Assembly (NCBI GenBank): GCA_903918755.1
Contig: CAIXFN010000101.1
Span: forward strand, 124,001-188,000
Source of the DNA: an uncultured Pedosphaera sp.
GTDB lineage: Bacteria; Verrucomicrobiota; Verrucomicrobiia; Limisphaerales; Pedosphaeraceae
DNA: 64,000 nucleotides
Direction: 5' to 3'
In this document: in pieces, positions 16,954 through 24,989 of the stretch
How the letters are laid out: each line of letters opens with the position of its first letter
Position numbering within the stretch: the first letter of the stretch is position 1
The notes under the pieces: generated by a model
Told to the model about the DNA's origin: nothing
What the model saw: only the letters and a program-made list of their open reading frames with translations
The model's database searches: none
Program-made: the position numbers and the translations under genes

Positions 16954-17060
16954 AAACCGCGTCTTCTCGACCAGCTGAATCGGAAGGGCGGGGCGCTGTC
17001 TGGCGCGGTCGTCGATTGCGATCTTGTCTTCCGAGGGGCAGGGGGTACTTTGGGATATGA
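16950..17060 (+). CDS. candidate 36-codon ORF coupled at both ends
   Basis: This short frame fits exactly between two large genes. Its ATG overlaps the stop of the 977-aa gene as ATGA (16950-16953), and its own TGA overlaps the ATG of the next gene as ATGA (17057-17060). The predicted peptide starts MKTASSRPAESEG and is strongly basic (ten Arg). Codon use is arginine-heavy and not clearly protein-like, so the product may matter less than carrying ribosomes across about 100 bases. It could also be chance. No homolog is known to me. Confidence 0.35.
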   Translation: MKTASSRPAESEGRGAVWRGRRLRSCLPRGRGYFGI

Positions 17061-20000
17061 TCAAAACGGGAGAAACTGAAGCTTCTCCGCTTACGCTGCC
17101 GCCCGAGATTCCGCGGCGACTGCGCGAGTTTGAGCGCGCCCGGCAACGGTTGCGCGCTTTGCAGGTTTTGGTCGATACACTTTTTGCCCTCGGATTGGGA
17201 CTGGTGGCGGTGGCGTTGATTGAAGGACTCGCCCATCCGGCGCTCCCGGGGCGGATGGTGCTATCCTATACGCTCGAAGGGGTGGCGGGAATTTGGTTGG
17301 TGGGGCGGTTGGGCATGGTCGCGCTTCGGCGTCGGGCTCTGCGCGATTTAGCGCGGGACTTTGAAAAAGCGGCCGGCCTCCTGGAAAAGGAGAGCATCTG
17401 GTCGGCGGTGGAGATGGCGGAAGCCCAGGTCGCGGGTGCGGGCACGAGTCGCTGGATGGTGGAGCAAACTCTGGCGCGAGCCGCGCGGCAGATCGCGGCG
17501 TTGGACCCGCGCGCCCTGCTGGACCGCGCGCCCCTGACCCGGAGCGGGCGACGAGCAGCGGGGGTTGCGGGGTTGCTGCTGCTCGGTTTGCTGGTTGGGG
17601 CGCGCGAGCGACTTTGGTTGGCGTTGAATCCCCGCGCGGCCGCCTTCGTGCTGGCCCGGGTGCAATTTACGGTGACGCCGGGAAATTGCACGGTGACGGA
17701 GGGCACCAATTTCGTGGTCACCGTGGCCACCGACCGTTTTCCCGAGAATGGCAAGCTCGCGGTGACGTGGGCGGATGGCGGTCACGAAACCATTCCCCTG
17801 AACCAGACCGGGACCAATCTGTTCCAAAGCGAGATTCCCGGAGTGGCCCAGTCCTTGCGCTACCAGGTGCTGGCGGAGGGAGCGGAGAGTCCGGTGTTTA
17901 CTGCCCAAATTGTCCGGGCACCGAAACTGGCCCGCCTGGCGGTCCTGGTGCAACCGCCGGCGTACACCGGTTGGACCAATCAAACGGTGGAGGGCGGCAG
18001 TGCGGATTTTCTCGCCGGCAGCCGGGTGACGGTGGAACTCAGCGCAACCGGCGAAAAGGTGGCGCGGGCGGAGTTCCGGACGGAGGGCGGCACCAACCAG
18101 ATTTTTCAGCCCGCCGAGGGGCAGTTCCGATTGGCCTTGGAGCCGACCGAGCCGATTCGTTATGGACTACGTCTGGCGGGGGAGAACCAACTGGTGACGG
18201 AATCCGCCACCGACAATCTCCTCACGCCCACCCCGGACCTGCCCCCGACCGCGCTGCTGACCGCCGTCGGCTCCGGCTATGGTCTCGTGGAACGCGATGA
18301 GATTTTGCCCCTGACGGTGCAGGCCGCAGATGATGTCGGCCTGCAAAGCGTGGATCTGGTCATTCTGACCGCCGATTTGCGGCGCACGGTCCGCAACCTT
18401 TACCACGCGCCGACGAACGGAGTTGGGGTGACGCAGGCCGGGCTCCGGGATTTTTCGGGCGGTCCCAATTTCAACCTGCTCGACCTACAGCCAAATGCGG
18501 GCGAGGAAGTGCAATTTGTCCTGCTCGCGACCGATGTGAAGGGGCAGACCAATCAGAGCAGCCCCGTCAGCTTCATCGTGGGTTCCGCGGAAAAATTGCG
18601 GGAAGCCCGATTGGCGGCCCGGCTGAAGTTGCTGTTGGGCGGGATGCAGGCGGGGGCGGAAAATTTGCGCCTGACCCGCACCGCCTGGCTCGCGGGGGGC
18701 CGAAATTTTCGCGAACAAGATGCGACCACCCGGGCGGAATCGCTCAAACTCGTGCAAAGCCGGGTGACCGAATTGGGACGCGAGATCGACCGCATCGGCC
18801 GGGAGTTGGTGACCGAATCCCAGACCAACGAAGTTCACGACACGCGTTTGCTGTACCGGTTGGGTTCGTCGTTGTCCGTGTGGGCGCAGGAGCAGGGCAG
18901 GGTGCTGCACGCGGAGATGGGGCGCCTCGGTCCGGCCAGCGGGGACGAAGCCCCGGTTATTTTCAACCGCGGGGGCGACCTGCTGAACCTCGCGTCCGGG
19001 GACCTGGCCAATTTCACCCACACCGTGGCGGTGCTGCAAGGCGCGCTGGAATCCGACGTGCTCGCCAGCCGCTGCGAAATGTCGCAGGGACGCTATAAAC
19101 GCGTGTTCCCGGTGGTACGGGGCGAAGCCAAATCCCTGGCGGACGCCCTGGTGACCACCGGCGGTCTGCAGGCCACTTTCTACGAGGGGACCGAATTGCG
19201 GGGCAAGGTGCTGGAGGAACAAGTCGCGTTGCCCCGCGTGGCCAATAACGCCCCTGCGGGTCGCCGGGAGAACTGGAGCGCCCGGTATGAGGGCCAGTTC
19301 TATGTGACGGAATCGGGGGATTGGACCCTGGCCTGTGTCGTGGACGACGGGGTGCGCTTGTTTGTGGATGGCAAGTCATTGCTGCCCGGGAATGCCTGGG
19401 GACCCCATAGCGCGACCGAATTTCGGGCGGACGTGAAGCTCACCGCGGGCTGGCACCCGGTGAAGATTGAGTTTTATCAGGGAGCGTCGGAATCCAAGCT
19501 CCAATTCCTCCAGGCCAAGAAAGGCGCGCCGTTGGTCGAGGTGCCCGCCCATCGCCTGCGCCCGCGCGAAGCGACGGCTTCGCCTGAACTGGTTGCCAGC
19601 ACCAACAGCGTGACGCCGGAGACGCTGGAACTACTGCGCGCGCGGCTGGCCACCAGCCTGGCGGCGACCGCCACCGTCCCGCCGAAATTGAGTGAAATCA
19701 CCAATGCCGTGGAAATGCCCAAGCTGACCGCGCTCGTGGCGGACGGCGGCGGGACGGCGGTGCAACTGACCAACCACCTCGCCCGGGCGGCCACGTGGGA
19801 ACCGGAGGAAAGCAATTTGATGGAGGGACAGGCGGATGACTTGACCGTGCTGGCGGAGGAAGCGCGCCGCCTGTTGCGGGAAGAGTTGGACTGGCATCGC
19901 TGGCAGTACGAAGGGGCAGAGGCTTTGAAAGAGGTCCAGACGGCCATCAACGAGTTGCGGTCGATCAATGAGCGCTTGCGTCGCCTGCCGTGGAACGATC

Positions 20001-21523
20001 ACAAAAAGCTGGATGAAACGGAGCAGGCGCAGGTGGATCTGGCCAAAGTTTGGGAGAAGGAACTGGCGCGGGCCACCGCCGAGGCGGCGCATCAACTTTT
20101 TGAACAAGCGCGGCAGAAGGACGCCACGCTCGCGGAACGGATGTGGGCCTTGAATGCCAGCGTGAAGGCGGAACGGGAACTCGCCCCCGCCGTCGCCAAA
20201 CTGGCGCCCAAACTGGAGGAGAACCGGAACAAGAACGACATGGGCGATGAGATTGACCGTCGCCTGAACGAGATCAACGACCGGTATCGCGAACTCAACG
20301 ATCAGCAGGAACGGATCAACCGGGAACATGTGGCCGGGCTGGCCCGGGCGGCCTTGCCGACGGTGCGCGCGTTTGCCCGCGCGCCCCAGGGCGCGGATGA
20401 TCCCGCGACCGCCGAGAAATTCAACCAGGCACATGAGGCGGCGGAGCGGATCGCCGCCGCGGAACGGGTGGTGGGGGATTATCAGACCGCCGCCAAACTC
20501 GAAGCGCTGGCCGGGAACTCGCCCCAAACCGCGGATGCCCGCGCCCTCGCGAATGAAGTGCGGGGGATTGCCAGCCAGACCGACCGCAATCCCCCGAGCC
20601 TGGCCCAGGCCATTCCTCCCCCGATGCAGAAAACCACCGCCGATCTGGCCGCGCAGCGCGCGACTCCGGCGGCGGCGGCGGACCAATTGGCCGTGCCGCG
20701 GCTCGCGATGTCGTTGGAAGCGGCGCGGCTCAACCGTCAGGGCGACGGAAAGGCGGCGGTGGCTTATGAACTGCTCGGACAGGATTTGGGTCAGGCCATC
20801 AACACACCCGACGCCTTGAACGAACAGACTTTGCAACCGCTGACCGATCGGGCCCTGGCGCTTGCGGGCGCGAAGGGGGATGAAGCGCGCAAGGCGGAAT
20901 TGCTCGCCGCGGCGGAACGCGCGGCCAAGTTGCCCGCCAATGCGCCCGGACCGCTCGCGCTGGCGAATGAATTGGAGAGCCTGTCCGGCCTGGCAAAACA
21001 AGGCGAAAGCGATGCCTCCAAGGATGCCCCATTGATGGAGCGGTTGGATAAATTAAGTGGCTTGGCCGCACCGGTGCCCAACTGGTCAGAATCTTCCGAT
21101 CCCGTTGAAGTGGCGGCCAGTGCCGCGCATGAATCCGAGGCGGGGCTGGCCGCGGCACCCCGGAATTGGGAAGCCCATAATCAGGCTTCCGAGATGCTCG
21201 GGGACGCGGCGCGGCAATTGCGCATGGCGGCCGCCCTGAAAGATCTGGCCGGGCACGAGCCGTTTCCCGCCCCGCCCGGCGACAAGCCGTCGGACCAGGC
21301 CTCGGATGACCCCGGGGCGAAGGACGACAAAACCACCCAATTGGAGGGGGCGACCGGCAAGGCCCTCACCCAGCCCGCACCCCGCGGTGTGGATCAAGCC
21401 GAATGGGCCCGGCTCAACGATCGTTTGCGCAAAAACATCCGGAACGCCGGGGCGGAGAATTTTACCGCCGAACAACGCGCCGCCATCCAGGCCTATTTTG
21501 AGAAACTCGGTTCCGCCAAATGA
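17057..21523 (+). CDS. giant membrane protein with PA14 domain and coiled-coil C-terminus
   Basis: 1488 aa from the ATG at 17057 (an in-frame start 33 bases upstream is possible). Three hydrophobic segments lie in the first 200 residues (about 34-58, 70-95 and 170-190), then a long extracytoplasmic part. Early regions are Ig-like beta domains (KVARAEFRTEGG, DVGLQSVDLVILTADLR). A PA14 domain occupies about 705-835 (YEGQFYVTESGDWTLACVVDDGVRLFVDGK). From about 890 to 1450 the chain is Ala/Glu/Arg-rich and predicted helical, with coiled-coil stretches such as NEINDRYRELNDQQERINRE. Overall layout recalls DUF4175-like proteins of MoxR clusters, but assignment is loose. It overlaps the following toroid gene by ATGA. 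Confidence 0.8.
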   Translation: MIKTGETEASPLTLPPEIPRRLREFERARQRLRALQVLVDTLFALGLGLVAVALIEGLAHPALPGRMVLSYTLEGVAGIWLVGRLGMVALRRRALRDLARDFEKAAGLLEKESIWSAVEMAEAQVAGAGTSRWMVEQTLARAARQIAALDPRALLDRAPLTRSGRRAAGVAGLLLLGLLVGARERLWLALNPRAAAFVLARVQFTVTPGNCTVTEGTNFVVTVATDRFPENGKLAVTWADGGHETIPLNQTGTNLFQSEIPGVAQSLRYQVLAEGAESPVFTAQIVRAPKLARLAVLVQPPAYTGWTNQTVEGGSADFLAGSRVTVELSATGEKVARAEFRTEGGTNQIFQPAEGQFRLALEPTEPIRYGLRLAGENQLVTESATDNLLTPTPDLPPTALLTAVGSGYGLVERDEILPLTVQAADDVGLQSVDLVILTADLRRTVRNLYHAPTNGVGVTQAGLRDFSGGPNFNLLDLQPNAGEEVQFVLLATDVKGQTNQSSPVSFIVGSAEKLREARLAARLKLLLGGMQAGAENLRLTRTAWLAGGRNFREQDATTRAESLKLVQSRVTELGREIDRIGRELVTESQTNEVHDTRLLYRLGSSLSVWAQEQGRVLHAEMGRLGPASGDEAPVIFNRGGDLLNLASGDLANFTHTVAVLQGALESDVLASRCEMSQGRYKRVFPVVRGEAKSLADALVTTGGLQATFYEGTELRGKVLEEQVALPRVANNAPAGRRENWSARYEGQFYVTESGDWTLACVVDDGVRLFVDGKSLLPGNAWGPHSATEFRADVKLTAGWHPVKIEFYQGASESKLQFLQAKKGAPLVEVPAHRLRPREATASPELVASTNSVTPETLELLRARLATSLAATATVPPKLSEITNAVEMPKLTALVADGGGTAVQLTNHLARAATWEPEESNLMEGQADDLTVLAEEARRLLREELDWHRWQYEGAEALKEVQTAINELRSINERLRRLPWNDHKKLDETEQAQVDLAKVWEKELARATAEAAHQLFEQARQKDATLAERMWALNASVKAERELAPAVAKLAPKLEENRNKNDMGDEIDRRLNEINDRYRELNDQQERINREHVAGLARAALPTVRAFARAPQGADDPATAEKFNQAHEAAERIAAAERVVGDYQTAAKLEALAGNSPQTADARALANEVRGIASQTDRNPPSLAQAIPPPMQKTTADLAAQRATPAAAADQLAVPRLAMSLEAARLNRQGDGKAAVAYELLGQDLGQAINTPDALNEQTLQPLTDRALALAGAKGDEARKAELLAAAERAAKLPANAPGPLALANELESLSGLAKQGESDASKDAPLMERLDKLSGLAAPVPNWSESSDPVEVAASAAHESEAGLAAAPRNWEAHNQASEMLGDAARQLRMAAALKDLAGHEPFPAPPGDKPSDQASDDPGAKDDKTTQLEGATGKALTQPAPRGVDQAEWARLNDRLRKNIRNAGAENFTAEQRAAIQAYFEKLGSAK

Positions 21524-22575
21524 AAAGTATTCTTCACCTGCTACTTCTTACCAGCCTGCTGGCCATTTTGGGCAACCAGACCATTCTGGCTCAACAATCC
21601 GACCAGGAGGTCCTCAAAGCGCTCACGGCGGAACAGCCGCGCGATCTGGCGGTTCGCCGGGCATTGGACTATTTGCGGCGACAGCAAAAGCCCGACGGTT
21701 CGGTGGGTAAGCGTTTTCCGGCGGCCCTGACCGCCATGGCCGTCATGGCTCATTTTGCCGCCGGTCATCCGCCGGCGGATAAGGAGTACGGTCCCTGGCT
21801 GAAGCGGAGCATCAACTATGTGCTCAACCAGCAGACCGGCGACGGCTACCTCGGGGAGCGGGATGGCAGCCGGATGTATGGGCACGGCGTCTGCACGCTG
21901 ATGCTGGCCGAGGCGTTGGGCATGCCGCGCGACGACGAACTGGATGAACTCATTCGCCGCGCGCTCAGGAAGGCGGTGCGCGTCACCGTGAACGCGGCCC
22001 TTGTTTCCAAGAGCAGCCGGGATGCGGGCGGCTGGCGCTATACGCCCGATGCCACCGACTCCGACCTCAGTCTTTCGGGTTGGCAGATCCTGGGGTTGCA
22101 TGCCACGCAGCAAGTGGGAATTCCCGTGCCGGAAGCCGTCATGACCAATGCCGTGGCTTATGCCCTCCGTATGGTGGATGATGAAGGGCATGTGGCCTAT
22201 CAGAATCCCGGGGACGACCGGCCTGCGCTGCGCGGGCTCGCGCTGCTCTCCTTCGTCATCGGACACCAGGAAAAAGCGGCGGTTACCCACCGGTTGGCGG
22301 AGCGGATTCTGGCGGAACCCCTGGCCTGGACCGGTGACCGTTTTTATTATCGCGCTTATTACGATGCCGTGGGGCTGAGCCGCGCCTTCCCGGCGGAGTG
22401 GCAAAAATATCTGCCGGTGTATGAGGCCACCTTGCTCTCCCATCAATCGGCGGATGGCTCCTTTGAAACGGAAGGCGACAGTGAGGCGAATGGCGCCGGG
22501 CCGGTGTACAGCACCAGCATGGCGGTGATGGCGCTGGCGGTGCAGCGGCACGTGCTGCCCGCTTACCAGCGCTGA
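21520..22575 (+). CDS. secreted alpha/alpha-toroid (prenyltransferase/squalene-cyclase-like repeat) protein
   Basis: 351 aa with a signal peptide (residues 1-24, LLLLTSLLAILGNQTILAQ). The rest is helical repeats of the terpenoid-cyclase/prenyltransferase toroid type, each with a QxxDG or GG-W turn: LRRQQKPDGSVG, LNQQTGDGYLG, DAGGWRYTPD and LSHQSADGSF. The DxDD acid motif of squalene-hopene cyclase is not seen, and the length is about half a full cyclase. It is therefore more likely a structural or binding toroid in the periplasm than an enzyme. Such genes commonly close MoxR/vWA operons in planctomycetes and relatives. Its ATG overlaps the stop of the 1488-aa gene. Confidence 0.8.
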   Translation: MKSILHLLLLTSLLAILGNQTILAQQSDQEVLKALTAEQPRDLAVRRALDYLRRQQKPDGSVGKRFPAALTAMAVMAHFAAGHPPADKEYGPWLKRSINYVLNQQTGDGYLGERDGSRMYGHGVCTLMLAEALGMPRDDELDELIRRALRKAVRVTVNAALVSKSSRDAGGWRYTPDATDSDLSLSGWQILGLHATQQVGIPVPEAVMTNAVAYALRMVDDEGHVAYQNPGDDRPALRGLALLSFVIGHQEKAAVTHRLAERILAEPLAWTGDRFYYRAYYDAVGLSRAFPAEWQKYLPVYEATLLSHQSADGSFETEGDSEANGAGPVYSTSMAVMALAVQRHVLPAYQR

Positions 22576-22718
22576 CCCAATCATGCCACAATCCGCGCGA
22601 TTTGCCGCGCCGCTCCGCCACCGATACCGTTTGTGCAAAAGCCGTTCGGGGCTTAGGTTGAATTGTCAGGGCCATTGGGGTGCGCATCGCGCGCGCGTCA
22701 ACGGCGGAGATTTTAAAG

Positions 22719-23498
22719 ATGAAAATGTATTTGAAGCGACGGTTTTTTACGATGGCCGGCAGTTCGGCCTTTTTGGCGGGGGTGGTGTTCAGTGTGCCCT
22801 TGCCCGCGGCCTTCGCTGGTGACGAAGCGCCAGTGACCAACGGTCCGGCAGTCACCGCCCCAGCGAGTGCCCTGGCACCGGCGCCCGATCTGGCTCCGGG
22901 AGTCCGCGAGGTTTTGAAGATGCACCAGGCCGGGATTCAAAAGGACATCCTGGTGCAATTCATCACCAGCACCCCCTTGCCTTACCACCTGAACGCGGAT
23001 GGGATCATCTATTTGCATTCGTTGGGCGTGCCGCAGGAAGTGATTCAGACGATGCTGTTGCAGGATTTGAAAACGCGCCGGCCCGAGACCCGGCCTAACG
23101 TGGCACCGCCGCAACCCCAGCCATTGCCGCAACCGGCGGCACCGGCTCCCGTTTATCAACCAGCTCCGACGTCGACGCTGGCGCAACCGGTTCCGGAGGT
23201 GGTTTACGCCCCGACACCCGCGCCCACGGTGGTTTATACGACTCCGGACTATGTGGACCCCTACTACTACAGCTACGGTGGCTATCCTTATTATTACGGC
23301 CCGTCCGTGGTGATCGGCGGCGGATGGGGCTGGGGTTGGGGCGGATACCGCGGTTATTACGGCCATGGCGGCTATTATGGCGGTCGTGGCGGGTACGGTG
23401 GTGGCCACCCGGGTGGTTTTGGGGGTGGTGGGCATCCGGGCGGCGGTGGTCGGAGCGGTGGCGGTGGCGGCGGTCACGGCGGGGGCGGGCATCGCTAA
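22719..23498 (+). CDS. exported Pro-rich / Gly-Tyr-rich protein
   Basis: 259 aa. The ATG at 22719 has a GGCGGAG Shine-Dalgarno-like site about ten bases upstream and is preferred over an earlier GTG. A signal peptide (about 1-33, ending LPAAFAG) is followed by a small helical domain (about 55-115) with VREVLKMHQAGIQKDILVQF and GVPQEVIQTMLLQD. Next comes a Pro/Ala-rich linker (about 120-165). The tail (about 175-259) is almost wholly Gly, Tyr, Trp and His, ending GGGGHR. The tail resembles glycine-rich surface or adhesive polymers; no catalytic motif is seen. It lies 143 bases after the MoxR operon and may be separate from it. Confidence 0.75.
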   Translation: MKMYLKRRFFTMAGSSAFLAGVVFSVPLPAAFAGDEAPVTNGPAVTAPASALAPAPDLAPGVREVLKMHQAGIQKDILVQFITSTPLPYHLNADGIIYLHSLGVPQEVIQTMLLQDLKTRRPETRPNVAPPQPQPLPQPAAPAPVYQPAPTSTLAQPVPEVVYAPTPAPTVVYTTPDYVDPYYYSYGGYPYYYGPSVVIGGGWGWGWGGYRGYYGHGGYYGGRGGYGGGHPGGFGGGGHPGGGGRSGGGGGGHGGGGHR

Positions 23499-23725
23499 TC
23501 CTGCTTTTACGTTGCCGGTGTCAGGAAGTTGGTGTCGGCCCAAGCGCTATGACCGGACAACTTCCGTCATTTGACCGGGGAACATACGGGCTGCCGATGC
23601 GATGGAATCTGAGCGGTTGGTTTAGCTGGGAGAGAGGGCAGACTTCGAACCGCAGGAATTTGTCATGGCCCGGATGAATCGAGCCGGTTCGGTTGGAGGG
23701 GGAAGCGCCGATCCTCGCCGCGCAC

Positions 23726-23760
23726 AAAAAAAGCCCCGGGTGTTCAGCACACTCCGGGGC
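23726..23760 (-). terminator. rho-independent terminator of the Gld-type ABC operon
   Basis: On the minus strand, GCCCCGG-A-GTGT, a short loop, ACACCCGGGGC and then seven T. It begins 23 bases past the stop codon of the DUF4340 gene. Confidence 0.85.
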
Positions 23761-23783
23761 GCGTTAAAAAGAATGGCTGACCG

Positions 23784-24989
23784 CTATTTAAGCGGAGGCA
23801 GGCCGGGAATAGTGGGAGGAGCGCCAGCGTCCGCGGGGGCACCCGGTTTGGCTTCTTCCTTCTTCTCCTCGAACAGGTCTTTGCGCTGTTTCAGCACTGG
23901 GTCGATGTTCCAAGCGGGCACCAGATAGATCCATTGCTCAAAATTTTTCGCTTCCTTCAGCTTGTCTTCCAAGGTCTTTTGACGATCTTTGAAGGCTTTG
24001 TCCGCTTTGTCTTTATCCTCGGGCTTCTCATCTTTGGCCGGGGTCCGTTCCTTGGGGAAATTGGCGGATACCGTCAGGGACAGGGAGTAATCTTCTCCGA
24101 CTTTCTTGCCGATATTGACCGTGTAGGTGTAATCGTCAAAGGTTTCCACGACGACCGTGGTGGGATGATCCAGACCAAATTCCTCCGGCTTGGCGGTGGA
24201 TAACGCGACATCGTTCAGTGACGGCGAGGCGAAGGGGGAGGTGACCCCGGACACCTTGGTCGCGTCCAATTTCTCGGTGGGCTTCGCATCGGCGAGCTTC
24301 CACTCCCCCGACTCGGTGTCTCGGGTGAGCTTCCAGGAATTCGTGGCTTCGGGGAACGTCACCGTGATGGCCTTGGGCCGTTCAACCTTGAAGAAATCCT
24401 TCTTCAACCATTGCTCGGGTTTGGGCTCCAGCGTGGTGAGGGGATCGCTGATCAAGAGCGCGTGGTGGGTGTCACTGCCGGCGAGCACGTAGCGGCCATC
24501 GGGGAATCCCTCGTCGCCAAATTGGGACATCTGGGCGGACTTGCGCACGTGCTTCTTGCCCAGCGTGATGGACTTCATGGTCTTGTCATCCTTGTCCTTG
24601 AGTTCCACGATGGTGCCGGAATTGGTCGCGGTGCCCGCGGCGAGTTCGAGGCGGCCGAGGTCGGAGGCGCCGATTTCATCGGCCTGCACCACTTTCAGTT
24701 CGGCGGCTTTGAGGAGGAAATCGCCGATCGAGGAGTAATTGGCGGAGTAATCGCTACGCTCGCGCACGCGCCAACGGTCATCCTTTTTGACCAGGTTTAA
24801 CTCATTGGTGCCGTGTTTGACGACGATATGCGCGACATCGTTGACGGGGAACTTTTCACCGAGCAATTTCTGCCCGGCGCCTTGTTCGCCGGTGTTCGCG
24901 GCGGTGTCCCGGTTTTTCTGGAGCAGGAGGCCTGCGCCACCGAGGACGACCAAAAGGACGAGGAGGAGGAGGAATTGTTTGCGGTTCAT
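23784..24989 (-). CDS. DUF4340 domain-containing membrane-anchored protein
   Basis: 401 aa. One N-terminal membrane anchor (KQFLLLLVLLVVLGGAGLLL, residues 4-23) is followed by a periplasmic DUF4340 region of repeated beta units (VAHIVVKHGTNELNLVKKDDRWRVRE, TIVELKDKDDKTMKSITLGKK, RPKAITVTFPEATNSWKLTRD). The C-terminal 100 residues are Lys/Glu-rich, likely helical, and end Pro-rich. It overlaps the GldG-like gene by ATGA. DUF4340 proteins are regularly the last member of GldA/F/G-type operons, so it is probably part of, or acted on by, that transporter complex. The mechanism is unknown. Confidence 0.88.
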   Translation of the reverse strand: MNRKQFLLLLVLLVVLGGAGLLLQKNRDTAANTGEQGAGQKLLGEKFPVNDVAHIVVKHGTNELNLVKKDDRWRVRERSDYSANYSSIGDFLLKAAELKVVQADEIGASDLGRLELAAGTATNSGTIVELKDKDDKTMKSITLGKKHVRKSAQMSQFGDEGFPDGRYVLAGSDTHHALLISDPLTTLEPKPEQWLKKDFFKVERPKAITVTFPEATNSWKLTRDTESGEWKLADAKPTEKLDATKVSGVTSPFASPSLNDVALSTAKPEEFGLDHPTTVVVETFDDYTYTVNIGKKVGEDYSLSLTVSANFPKERTPAKDEKPEDKDKADKAFKDRQKTLEDKLKEAKNFEQWIYLVPAWNIDPVLKQRKDLFEEKKEEAKPGAPADAGAPPTIPGLPPLK

